Positions 38,301-49,043 of a stretch of 64,000 nt of DNA are shown here, in pieces. Each line of letters starts with the position of its first letter. The stretch's first letter is position 1. This DNA is from Gymnorhina tibicen (lineage: Eukaryota > Chordata > Aves > Passeriformes > Artamidae): NCBI GenBank assembly GCA_013399875.1, contig VXAZ01006779.1, positions 1,333,648 to 1,397,647 on the forward strand, given 5' to 3'. The notes below the pieces were generated by a model, which was not told the origin of the DNA, did no database searches, and saw only the letters and a program-made list of their open reading frames with translations. Both the position numbers and the translations under genes were made by a program.

Positions 38301-41300
38301 CCAGAAGCATTCTTAGTGCAGGTAGCCTAAAGACCCTTCTAACCTCCTAGCATGAATTTTCCTTCAGCTACAGCACCCTTGGGAGGCCGAGCAACTGGAG
38401 CAAACTTGGATCACAACTGGCAGCAAATTGCAAACTCTTGGGAATCACCCTTCCCACACCCCCTAAATTTTTGGAAGGCCCACCTCCTAACTTACAGCCA
38501 CTTTTTGGTGTTGAGTCAGATTTTCATGTGACATTTTCTGTAAAAAAGAACAGAGTTTCTTGAACTTAATCCATCCAAATTATTTTTTTGTTTAATTCTC
38601 ACTAACAGACATACACTTGCTGAGAAAAACTCCTTTTTCAGTACGGTTTGGAAAATACAATAACAAAATACAATACTTCACAAGTTAAATGTGAAGTTTC
38701 ACACCTATATGAAAAGTTAACTAGATGATTTTTGATGAATTCTATTTCAGTGAAAAACTGAAAACACCCCAGTTAGGATATTTTGCAGATACATTTTTTC
38801 AAAAAAAAAATCTATCCTGAATTTTTTTATGTTTGACATCATTTAAGTTTTTAAGTGCAACAAATGAAATGGATATTTGAAACAAGTTCGATGTTTTATT
38901 TCAAGTAAAAAATTAACACTTTTCCCCCCCGATTTTGTCATCCACCATGAAAAACTTTTAGTTTTCATCTAGCAAACCCAGTACTTATTTCTCTTCTACT
39001 ATATCCTAATCCACCCTTTGAATGAAGAAAAACTTATTGCTGCATATCTTTACCTACCTATGGAGGGTCAAAGGCTAGCACTCCATATTTCAAGAAATAA
39101 ATACAAGTAAAAATTTCTCCCTATTCTGTCATATCCTCAACAGCCATGCTGTTAGCCAGCATTTCACAGCTGAAACAGTTTGTCTCCTTTCTCTGCAAAT
39201 GCATACTCTACTTACAATACATAACTTAAAAGTAACGCTGCTGGCTGCAGTGTTCGTGAATAAAACAGTCCAAAACACATATGCTGTTAACATCAGCGAG
39301 TGATTATCTATTGTGTAGGAACACAAAAAAGTAATCAAACAAATAATATAGAGGCCCTTACAGAGTTTCTTAAAAATAAAGTCTGCATAAGTTTTGATGA
39401 TGTTTCTTAATCATATCCGTTTCATTAAGTTGTGAACAATTAGACACATATTATGATGTAAAGAGCAGGTTCTATATAAAGAATTTTTGTTGCTGAAGAC
39501 AGCATGAGAACTTTTTAAGGTCTTGCTAGGAATAGTGCACTTATTTTTAGATATTATTTTTTAATATAAATTATAACAGATTGTTATACTTGCACACCCA
39601 GTTTGGGGAGTTTTTTCCACATTCCCCTAGATTTTCTGAAAAATTTTCTTCTGTACTGTCCTCATAAATAACAAAGTCAGCTAAATAAAAGTTGTTGTGA
39701 AAGAGTATGCTAAATGATTTTTTTTTTCTTTGCACTGGCCTAGCAAATTAGAAATCCAAATCCAATTCAAACTTCAGCTGGAAGTTCTTTGTTCCGCTCA
39801 GTAATCACCACTCTCCTCTTAAATATCAAATATTATCTTTTTTAAATTCTGTAGACTTTTACTTAATATCAGTGGGAACACTGCACAAAGTTTTCATGAA
39901 AAAATGCAATTTAGAATGTTCATGCTTTGAATGCAACTGGGTTTTGTTGATCAAATAGAACAGAAAATGCAATATCCCCACACTGTATTTAACAAGCTCA
40001 ATCAATATATTTTTAGTTGCATATAATGTCAGTCTATTTTTTTAACCATTAGTGGAATAAAGGAGAAATCTAATATATGTCCAGATTAGTGATTAAATTT
40101 CTTCCTAAATAACCTTGATAAAAAACTTGCAGTGTTTGTATTTTTCTGCAGTGTCTTCTAACTCCAAAAGTAATTTTCTTCAAGAGACATTATGGAACTC
40201 TAGATTAATCTTGTTGGTCTTAGTCTTCATTTATTAAAGTAGCACATACTGCTACTCAACAGCCCAGCTTGTATGAATGCGTTCATATCTCTGCACCTGA
40301 GTAAGGATTTGTAATTTATAATATGGTTTTGCACATTGTTACCAAGTCAGAGACAGATTTAGCTCTGTGGAAGTGATTATCACTTTCAAACCGTTGCACA
40401 TAAGCTATGGTTATCTTCAAAATACCTCCAGGCCCACCTCCTTATTTTAAAGATAAGGAAGGAAGAAACAAGGAATTACAGAGGTTTTCTCCAGATCCCA
40501 CAGAAAACCATGTCAGAGCACATAACACATTCAGTTCTCTTGTATCTCCATCTTGTATCCCAGTCTTACAACCAGGCTTCCTTTCGCTGCTGCAGATAAA
40601 ATTGTAAGGTTCTGTGAAGAAAAATTCTCTAAGGTCTGGAATATAGCCCTGCACAGCTAACAGCTAGAAACAAATACTCATATACAAAATAAGCAGAGCT
40701 GGAGGGAGAACAGAGGGAGAATGCAAAAAAGGCAAGTCTAAGAATTTAATTTAGAAAGGAACATTTTCAGAAACAGATATTCAGTCTCTAATATCATGTT
40801 AAACAAGGTTGAAAAACCTTAGTTTAATCAACTGCTTTTCCACAAATGAAATTCAAACCAGAATGAATTGCTTCATCCTCAGAAGACACATAAGGCTGAT
40901 GATCCTCAGGCTGAAGCATCTCTTATAAAGCACGTGGAGAAACTCCTGCTAACTCACAGCTACTTACAGAGAATGCCTTTCTTGAGCCTTGCTGTACAGA
41001 TGAGACAGGTCAGATGCAGGAGGAAAGCACACAGGTGCACTTAGGAAACATTCCATATCCTGCCCTGAATTCAGGTTGAAATCTTGGGTAAAGTCATGCC
41101 TACAATCTTCAGCTTCCCCTTCAAGTGATGCTGAGTTTTTACTATGCTTCTCCTAAGGGCAATGCTGGGTACTAAGTTTCTCCCAAAAATATTAAAAACT
41201 GAATACTTATAGGCAAGAAAGTAAAAACAAGTATATAGAGCTAATATGATGATATACAGTCATGCCTGCACCAATAATGCATATTAAGCTTACAGTCTGG

Positions 41301-43194
41301 TAACACTGTTTTTTTTATAACACACTATTAAGATTAATGAGATTTACTAACATTAAATATTTGAAACCAACAAAATACCATGATTAAAATCAAGATACAT
41401 TTCTGAACTCTTTTCCTAGCTGCCTTTCTTTCATCTTTTTACTGAAAAACATGTAGGTCCCAGCTGTGTTTATATTTTCAAGGTTTAAAAATAAATTTTT
41501 TAAAATCAAGCTTTGCCCAGACCACTGCTTAATCCCCAGCACTGCTGAATATGAACAAATAAATAAATGAGTTAAGAGGCACTCAGTCAGTATTTGAACA
41601 TACTGACTATGCAAAACTCAGATGACAAGTATCAACTTTTTTCTATTAGGTTAAAACTAAAAATCTCAGAGGACCCTTATTTCACTAAGGACTAAATTGT
41701 ACTGGATGTACAGACAAGGGTACCAGCAATGAAGTGATAGAGGTTCTAAACTCAGTTCTTCCAGGATACATCACTGACAATAAAAAACATAACTTTGATG
41801 AAAATTACATAAGTTATACTAACAGGATAAATGCTAATGACTAGCTGAAATATCTGAAAATACAGTTTATTACAGTTATTAAGTATATAGTATTTTTTTA
41901 AAAACCAAACATAGATGATCAACATGACCTTCAGATTAATAGAATAAAATCATTCACTGAGAATATTCAAGAGGCTTCAAATTCTATTTGAAATTTTGCA
42001 TTTTTTCTGATTACTTTTTTTCCCCCAAAGGCTCTGAAATAAAACTGAATAGCTATAATTAAATTGCAACCCCGATTCATATAATTTCTCTTCAACGTAC
42101 CATACAGTAATATAGTAAATTGCAAGCATCTAATATGCCACAACATAACTTAGAAAAAACAGATTTAGAGGTGGGGGAAGCAGTAAAGTAAATTTCCTGG
42201 TCTGACAGACTTCAGAAAAGGATGATGTTATGTAAAACATTTTGAAGGTAATCACCAGTAAGTCTGAATCTTACAAAAGATGTCTTGTAGGAATAATAAA
42301 TACAGGAAAACTGTATACAGAGAAAAGTATGACAGAAAAAAAGTAGCCATAAATGCAAAGGCAATGCTTATCTGGAAGGATAGTGCTGCTAAGGAAGTGC
42401 TGCTAAGGAAGAGAGTCCCGAAGTGTGAATCCTAGTTAGTCTTAAAAAAGACACTTCTGATGAAGAAAACAGAATAGTGTTCTGTAACATTGCATTGGAA
42501 AAACAAGGTTGAAATACCGCTCACTGAAACAGCAGAAAAGCCAGATTTCTTTAATCTAGAAGGGAAGAATTTGATCCTGAGGAACTTAAACCAAGAGAAA
42601 TTCCTAGCAGAAATGTCTTTCATTCACTTTGCTAGATCAATGTGGTAAACAGTTTTTTGCTATTAAAAAGGGTTCCTTTCTAAGGAGGAAGAGCTACTGT
42701 CTAGCCCTAGGAAACATCAACATCCTGGCATTTGGATGATGGTCACTGAAATTCTAGTGAAGTATTTTGCTGGTGGCACAAATAAATGTACTTAAAAATG
42801 TATTTATCTGTTATGGACTTAGACATTGATGTTTTGTCAGTGTTTAAGAAACTGAACAATCAGATCATTTCCATGCTTCAAAATACTTACTAGACTGATT
42901 TTCAACAGCAATACATCTTGCCAGTGGATAGTCCCTACTCATTATCAATCATTACCAATATGTATTCAAAGCAACTATTCATTCTAAGTGGATTTTAGAG
43001 CCAGAAAACGTAATACTTCTTTATGGACTCTGATGTGAAGCGTGTGACTTCACTGATATCCTCATCTATTGGTATCAGGACGTTTGTCCACGTATCATTT
43101 ATTGGCGTCTGCAATAGTTGATTTGTGCTGCTCAAAAGGTAGATTTGGGTGATGGATGACGTGGCCACACACCAGTTCTAAAGAGTGGCTCTCT
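35326..43194. other. AT-rich non-coding sequence, no gene seen
   Basis: The longest plain stretch in the window (7.9 kb). I see no gene, RNA or identifiable transposon. A 14-bp perfect tandem duplication lies at 42382-42409. The open frames are all under 83 codons and have no domains. Parts may be very old, unrecognisable repeats. Confidence 0.6.
42382..42409. repeat. Perfect tandem duplication, 2 x 14 bp
   Basis: The unit 'agtgctgctaagga' occurs twice in tandem without mismatch. A local replication-slippage event is the simplest reading. Confidence 0.9.
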
Positions 43195-43199
43195 AGTTG
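43195..43199. repeat. Target-site duplication, left copy (agttg)
   Basis: The pentamer 'agttg' directly precedes the LTR at 43200 and is repeated exactly at 43723-43727 after its last base. Confidence 0.92.
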
Positions 43200-43722
43200 T
43201 GTCCTAGGTTGCAATGTAAGATGTAACCAATAGTATGTATTCAATTATCATCTTCACAAGCTGTTAAAGCAGGTGGGGCAGTGCTCATTATCTCCTACCA
43301 TGACTCACCCCTGATAACTCCCTCTGGGGGCTATCTCTGTTTAATGGGTTATCAAGGACCCACCGCATGAGTCACAGAACTACATCACCCCATTGTGAGA
43401 TGCTCCGCCCAGGGGGACGAGCCAAGCATGCCCATGTGGATATAATCTGGGGTTTGGAACCCCACAAGCAGCCCTTTCCCTCTGCATTCTCAGAGGACAA
43501 GAGCTACCATTGGACCTTCAGGTGAAAAAACAGACCTTTCTACAGGATCACAGCTTCGACAGGACCACTTCATCTGGACTGCTACCACCACTCTGACTAA
43601 CAGGGTGTAGGTTGTATCCTGACTCTGACAGTGTTCTGGTACTATTGCATTTTTTTTAATTTTCCTATTAAATTATAATTCTGACCTGTGATCTCCCTCT
43701 AGTTTGTTTTCAAACTAGTACA
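43200..43722 (+). mobile_element. Solo LTR, ERVL-like, with perfect 5-bp target duplication
   Basis: This 523-bp element begins TGTCCTAGG and ends CTAGTACA, carrying the TG...CA ends of a retroviral LTR. It is flanked by exact copies of 'agttg', and a 5-bp duplication fits the ERVL class. Inside there is a TATA-like 'gtggatataatctgg' near 43436, a GC-rich segment ('gctccgcccaggggg') just upstream of it and, near the 3' end, an 'attaaat' polyadenylation-like signal with a T-rich tract. The sequence order agrees closely with a solo LTR family I recall from songbirds, and it shows little decay. No internal retroviral genes are present on either side, so it is a recombined solo LTR. It could still act as a promoter or enhancer; nothing here proves that. 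Confidence 0.93.
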
Positions 43723-43727
43723 AGTTG
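43723..43727. repeat. Target-site duplication, right copy (agttg)
   Basis: Exact repeat of 43195-43199, immediately after the terminal CA of the LTR. Confidence 0.92.
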
Positions 43728-46597
43728 AAAAATAAGGGAACACCTCATGCACTGCTGCAGTAACAGACAACAGTAGTACTAATTCTCATGAGTACTTGAA
43801 ATTGCAATGTCTGGAGGAAAGGTGGGAGACATTTCCCTGACCAACCTGAGTTTCTGAATATTACCAGGATATGATTGCAAAGTTTTCACAGTACAGACAC
43901 CTCAGGCTACACATTCTAACTGTGCTCCCTGCCCAAGTATGGATGAATGGAAGATTAGCCTGTGACTGGAGGAGATTCCATGAAAGGACATACTTTCTAT
44001 ACACTGTTTAGGTATTTTCTTCCAGTGTATAGATTATGCATGAATTCTCATCTCTAGGGAGAAAACACCTAACTAGATAATGTCTACGTAGAGCCAGATT
44101 TGAACATCAACTTCCTGCACCAGTGGGTGATGAGAAAACACACCCTCATGTGAGCAAGAAACAAAAAGGGATTTTGTCAGTATATGGTGACTGGTGTATA
44201 CAGAGGAGATGAGTCTGATCAAAATCCTTGCTGCTATAGACTTTGATAGTGCTCTTAGGGGTTCTATCTCTGAGCATGCTAGATGCCAGAGAACCTAGCA
44301 TTCCTGTGGTTTTGTTCACGCCAATTAACTGTTTGGAGAAAAAAACAAGACTCATCCGTTACCAGTCAGTTACCAAGACATGGATCTGACTGTTAGGATT
44401 CAGAACCTTTGCCAGTGTATCAATTTGTTCAGGCATTTTTCACATCATGCAGCAAAACTCTGCTATCAGGTTATATATAGTGACCCTGGTGGCCAGCCAG
44501 TCCCACAAAATGAGGAAAAGGTGGTCTCCACCTCTTCTCAGAATGGGCAGAACCCATTCTTACCAAAGTTCTATCTGCAGGCTGACTGCCTTTTCCTTGA
44601 TATCTCACAGATTCTTATTTTTTCTTGAATCCTTGAGCTACTAACTGTTACTGTCTCAACAATTTCATTTTTGTCTGCCTTCTCCCTTTTATTGTCATAC
44701 ATGGTTTTAGCTCACGTCCTTTCTCATTCCTTAGCAACAGACTTCATAATAAAATTGAATCAAGATCACACCACTGTGTTGTGCCAAATGAGGTCTGAAG
44801 TGACAGGCTGAAGGTTACAGTTTGCTATCACTGCAACTAGGAATGTCATTCAACACCTGCTCATTAAATACATTCAGTGCCATGTAAAAACCAAAGGCCA
44901 GAAGCAAGAATGGATAATGATCCCAGTCTATCGTGAATCTAAGCCACTTATAGTACAAAGAGCTGGTAGAGACCTGGAAAAGAGCTTCAGATTGAGAAAT
45001 GGGAATTGGCCTTTTTTTCTTGAAAAAGGGGATTAACCCCACCAAGTCAGTATACTGCAACTGAATTTCTCAGAACATGTGGTTCGTATTGCTTGAATCT
45101 GAAAGTGTTCTTTAATAACAGAAAGTAACTAATATGACTAGTTCATACTAGTTCAGCTAGTAACTAATATGAAAGTAACTATACTCAAAACACTGTGATG
45201 GACTGCTATTTGAAAAAAAGTCCATCCCCACATATCTTATGTAAAGTCAAGATTTAGTTATTATAACTGAAATCCTAACTGATCAGTGAATTACAGAAGT
45301 CCAGATCTAATTTTAGAAAAAGAAAAACTGAAAGAATGCTACTCTATTAAAAACTATCAAAACAAATAATAGTAACATAGTTTTAACTACTCACATTTCC
45401 AAGTAGCTGCCTCTTTTTAATGTTATAGTCACTCTTCTGCTCTCCAGCCAGGCCCTAAGATTGATGTCTTCAGTCTGGACTGTTGGGAGTGAGGAGGAAG
45501 GTAAAGCAAAACCACAGTATTTCCTTCATCCTTTTCTGACAGGTTTATTTAAGGTTAAGGTTAATTTATCATGTTATTTATCATGTTTATTTAAGGTTAA
45601 GGTTTATTTATCATGTTGATGGTTTCCTCCTCCTCACTCTGGATCTGTTTGGCGTAATTTTATGTATTTCCTGACACATTTTTACACCTTGTTTTCTTCA
45701 CTGTCAGCAAGTCCATGTTGCATTGAAATTTTGTAGTTCCTTCTTTTCATGTTCCCTACCATCACAGCAGTTAGGACTGAGGGAAGCTTGGCCATGTGTA
45801 GAGAGAAAGTACTTGGCAAACTGATTTTCTGGTCTGACCAGAAAATTGTGTCTCATTCTCAGTAAGCTGGAGTGGGTAGCCTGTGTGTGAACTAGAAAAA
45901 TAATGGGGCCTTTGTGAGATGAGCTGTTTCTAGAAGCTGCTCTTAACAGGAAGTTGTTTGTAAAAGGTACAGTTTAGCCCAATGCACAGTTCTGATGAAA
46001 GAAACAATTCAAAGAAAGTAATCTAATGTAGTGCCTCAATTCAGAGATATCTGTTGTATAAAATGACCAGAAAGGCAGAGGCTGCCCAAACTGGGAGGAT
46101 AGATCAAACTGACAAGAAAAAAATATAATAGCAATAATTGCTATAAGTCTCCAGGGTTCAATAAGGAAACTGGTCAGAGATTTGGAACTGACTTATGAAG
46201 ATAGAAGTTAAAACATTTATCATAGCAAATCTCATTTAGTTTGACGGTCAGAAACAAATATGAAATGTGGAAATGTTAAGAGATAAAACATAATATACTG
46301 TCTTCACTGTCCAGGAGAGTATGCAAAACAAGGAATTCAGTCTTTCTTGGTTTTAGTGATAGGGACACACGGGTACATTTTTTTATAATATACCAAAGTT
46401 TATGAATCTTTGCATTTAATAATAATTGCAGCTTTAGTTGTATGAAATGCTGGCCAAAGCATATTGTCTTCAGGCCTTTCAAATGAGAAACTGAATTACA
46501 GGACGAGACATGTTCTTCACACGTAACAAAGCTTTCCTTGTAAGACGGTGCATTACATCCAAATCAGGAAAAAATACATAAACATATAATTGTAGTC
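43728..46597. other. AT-rich non-coding sequence, no gene seen
   Basis: About 2.9 kb with no recognised gene. A tandem duplication lies at 45543-45618 and a cluster of 'actagt/ctagta' words at 45.13-45.18 kb. Open frames of 81-82 codons near 44.4-45.06 kb have no recognised domain. Confidence 0.6.
45543..45618. repeat. Near-perfect tandem duplication, 42-bp spacing
   Basis: The segment starting 'gtttatttaaggttaaggtt' at 45543 recurs at 45585, with one difference over about 33 bases. The shorter word 'ttatttatcatgtt' repeats within it. This is a local duplication of AT-rich sequence. Confidence 0.85.
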
Positions 46598-46603
46598 AAG
46601 GAC
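46598..46603. repeat. Probable target-site duplication, left copy (aaggac)
   Basis: The hexamer before the LTR. The right copy at 47176-47181 reads 'aagaac', matching at 5 of 6 positions. Confidence 0.65.
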
Positions 46604-47175
46604 TGTGGAGGCCGGTGGACCTACAGACTTGGGGAGCAAGGGAGTCCATTGGTGGGACAGTCCCTAAGCCAAAAGATCCTCCCCAGGTTAGGGACACAGA
46701 AAAGGCCTCTCCCAGGATCCTTTGCTTCATTATGTTAGCGTAACCCAGTTCTGCCTCCCTGGTTCGCCAGTTGGCTTTCCTGCCCCCATATGCCTTATAT
46801 GTCCTTCCCTAGAAAATTCTCCCTTCCCTGCTCTCCCATTGGCCCTTGTTCCTTTGCCACTCCCTCAGAGTTTCCCCACTGGCTCCCGTACCCTAGCCCC
46901 AGCTGTGTACCGCCCTCTTGCCCTCAGACCATTGGTCCCTGATGCTCTCTCTGGAGCCGGTTCCCCAGCTTGTTCTGGGTCTTCGTCAGTGGAGCCCTTC
47001 AGGTGCATGGCTGAAATAAACCTCTCCCGTGGAACCCTACACGAAGACCCTTCCCGTCTCTTTGCCGTCGACATGTCGAAGAAGCTATCCGGTGTGTGTG
47101 TGTGCGTGAGTGTAGTGGCTCTGCTGGAGACACTTTCAGAAGGTTGCAGCACCCACCAGAACACCCACCATGACA
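46604..47175 (+). mobile_element. Solo LTR, GC-rich, probable ERVK- or ERV1-type
   Basis: This 572-bp GC-rich block stands out from its AT-rich surroundings. It begins TGTGGAGGCC and ends CCATGACA, with TG...CA ends. It carries CCAAT-type boxes ('cattggccc' near 46830, 'ccattggtccc' near 46930), a TATA-like 'ccttatatgtcc' near 46792, and a polyadenylation signal 'gaaataaacc' near 47013, followed by a CpG-containing U5-like end and a short GT run at about 47090-47105. The flanks 'aaggac' and 'aagaac' suggest a 6-bp duplication with one change, which would fit an ERVK-class integration. A 158-codon plus-strand frame (46722-47198) runs through it and past its end, so it is not a gene. No internal viral genes are seen. 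The 3' boundary was chosen to fit the duplication and is less certain. Confidence 0.78.
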
Positions 47176-47181
47176 AAGAAC
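47176..47181. repeat. Probable target-site duplication, right copy (aagaac)
   Basis: Matches the left hexamer 'aaggac' at 5 of 6 positions. Confidence 0.6.
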
Positions 47182-48004
47182 TTACACAGAATTTATAAAA
47201 CATGTTTTACTGAATGAAAGGTTTACTTTGATTCATTACGTGATTACTAAAGCAAATTTATTTGTGAATTAAATGCCTGTAAATACTATGCTGACTAAAA
47301 TTTCTTTCAAAAGCTTCGTAAAAGATCAATTTCTGTTCAAAAAACAAAAGGAAAAAACCCAGCCACATAAAAACTCAGCTTTGGAGGAATTTGGAGAAAG
47401 TGATATTTACATGACATGACCCTTTAAAAGGTAATGTACAACCAAGGCAGAACACAAAAACAGGACGATAATAAAGGGGCATGAGGATGTAAGAAATTAA
47501 AGAGGAGAGAGAGAAAGCAATCACTGGGAAAAATAATAAACAATGAGAAAAAAAGATGTGCTCTTCTCTATATTAAAAAAAACGATTGCTGGGGAAACAG
47601 AGAAGGAAATACAGGCTTAATTGAGACACAGTAGATGTAGGCTTTGGAACCAGCTTTTTTACCAGAAAAAAACAAAAACAAAACAAATTTCAATAAATTA
47701 TTTTAACATTAAAAAAATAAGAAAGGATGAAAAGGTGAAAGTGGGGCAAATACTAAAATTCATCTAAGAGAAAATAATGCAAGAGCTGGCTCTGCAATGG
47801 AGAGAAAGAAGAATATTGAGGTGGAATATATATTCAGTGGGAAAATTCTGGGAATGATCCATCCTTATATGCTTATGCAAAATGTGTAAATTTTGAGAAC
47901 ATAGCAGTGACATCATCATAAGTAGTAGATACTTAGAGTGAACTATTAATGACCTCAGAATAAGGGCATATGTGTGAATAAATTTGCCCATAACTCTATT
48001 AGTT
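47182..48004. other. AT-rich non-coding sequence, no gene seen
   Basis: About 820 bases between two repeat insertions, A-rich on the plus strand, with no recognised gene. Confidence 0.65.
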
Positions 48005-48117
48005 CCCCTGTCAGGACACTACACCTGGAATATTGTGTTCAGTTTTGGTACCTGATGTGCAAAAGAGATGTGTGCAGGCTGGAGAGGGTCCAGAGAAGGG
48101 CAACAGAGGTGATCAAA
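48005..48117 (+). repeat. CR1 LINE, left part, interrupted by an LTR
   Basis: Matches CR1 just upstream of its 3' region: 'ggacactacacctggaatat', 'tgtgttcagttttggtacc', 'tgcaggctggagagggtcca', 'agagaagggcaacagagg', 'tgatcaaa'. The next expected CR1 word, 'ggactgggaagcctgccat', appears only after the LTR, at 48648. Together with 48642-49043 it forms one CR1 copy of about 515 bp. Confidence 0.9.
48112..48117. repeat. Target-site duplication, left copy (atcaaa)
   Basis: Last six CR1 bases before the LTR. They are repeated exactly at 48642-48647. Confidence 0.93.
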
Positions 48118-48641
48118 TGCCGCTGTGTGGCCTGGCTGGTGGAGGAAACTGTTGCTTTTCCCTAAGAATTCCTGGCTCAGGAACTCCTGGCGGTGTCCGG
48201 GCACCTCGCATACAGCTTCTCCCTCACCGTGCGATGGAGGCACGCGGCCAAGCCCACACAGAGCTTGCTAGCTCGAGCGGTATCAGAAGTAAAGAGTCCA
48301 GAGATGGCTCTTGCGAGGGATCCGATGTTTATTCTGACCGGCACGCAGGCTGGCCAGGTAGCAAGAGGGCGGGCCCCGCCCACCAAGTTCTTTATCAAGG
48401 GACAGAGACAGGGGAGGAGGGACAACAGCTGAGGGCCAATGTGGTGTGACCCAAGGTTAGAGTGACCGTCTGGCTGCTGACCAACCAGGGGGACCCTCCT
48501 CACAGAGGTCACAAGACCAGGTGAGGGGATCCTGGCCAGCTGACTTGTGGGGGGTGTCAGATCTCTGAATTCACCCACCACCGAGCTGCTGAGCCCCCTG
48601 GTTCCCCAGCCATCCCAGCTGGTGGCTCGGGGACTACAACA
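48118..48641 (-). mobile_element. Solo LTR, GC-rich, ERVK-like, nested in CR1, minus strand
   Basis: This 524-bp insertion splits a CR1 copy at an exact 6-bp duplication (atcaaa), as expected for an ERVK-class integration. On the minus strand it begins TGTTGTAGTCC and ends CACAGCGGCA, with TG...CA ends. A polyadenylation signal (aataaa, minus strand) lies at about 48331-48336, leaving a U5-like part of about 200 bp. The block is rich in CpG (about 19 by my count) in a region where CpG is otherwise scarce, which suggests a young insertion. Several open frames (up to 168 codons on the minus strand at 48177-48683) cross the LTR-CR1 boundary and are not genes. It is a different family from the LTR at 46604-47175. 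No internal viral sequence is present. Confidence 0.92.
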
Positions 48642-48647
48642 ATCAAA
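48642..48647. repeat. Target-site duplication, right copy (atcaaa)
   Basis: Exact repeat of 48112-48117, directly after the LTR. Confidence 0.93.
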
Positions 48648-49043
48648 GGACTGGGAAGCCTGCCATATGAAGAAAGGCTGCAAGAACCTGATTTGTACAA
48701 CCTGGGAAAAAGAAGGTTCAGGAGAGCCTTCATTGCCATGTTCCAGTGTTTAAAGGGTGGCTACAGAGGAGATGGAGACTCCTTTTTTACAAGGAGTCAC
48801 TGGTACAAGTTACTCCTGGGGTGATTCCTATTAGATAAAAAAGGAAAATTTTTCACAATGAGACAATGAGCCATTGGAATAATCTTCCCAGGGAAGTGGT
48901 GGATTCCACAATGTAGAACATTTCTAAGATTCAGCTGGACGGGGTGCTGGGCCATCTTGTCTAGATCATGCTCTTGCCAAGAAAAGTTGGACCACATGAT
49001 CCTTGAGGTCCCCTTCCAGCCTGGTATTCTACAATTCTAAGAT
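48642..49043 (+). repeat. CR1 LINE, right part with 3' end
   Basis: Continues the CR1 begun at 48005: 'ggactgggaagcctgccat', 'atgaagaaaggctgcaagaa', 'gaaggttcaggagagccttc', 'gggaagtggtggattccaca', 'gttggaccacatgatccttg', 'aggtccccttccagcc', ending 'tattctacaattctaaga'. With the LTR and one copy of the duplicated hexamer removed, the two parts join in register. The element is 5'-truncated. Confidence 0.93.

Noticed and set aside
43200..47175. The LTRs at 43.2 and 46.6 kb as the two ends of one provirus
   Set aside because: Different sequences, each with its own flanking duplication, and no gag, pol or env in between.
46722..47198. 158-codon plus-strand open frame in GC-rich sequence
   Set aside because: Runs through the LTR at 46604-47175 and past its end. 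Stops are rare there because the LTR is GC-rich.
46604..48641. The LTRs at 46.6 and 48.1 kb as one provirus
   Set aside because: Opposite strands, different families, separate target duplications, and only AT-rich DNA plus CR1 between them.
48033..48683. Overlapping open frames up to 168 codons on both strands
   Set aside because: They cross the boundaries between CR1 and the nested LTR, which a real gene would not do.
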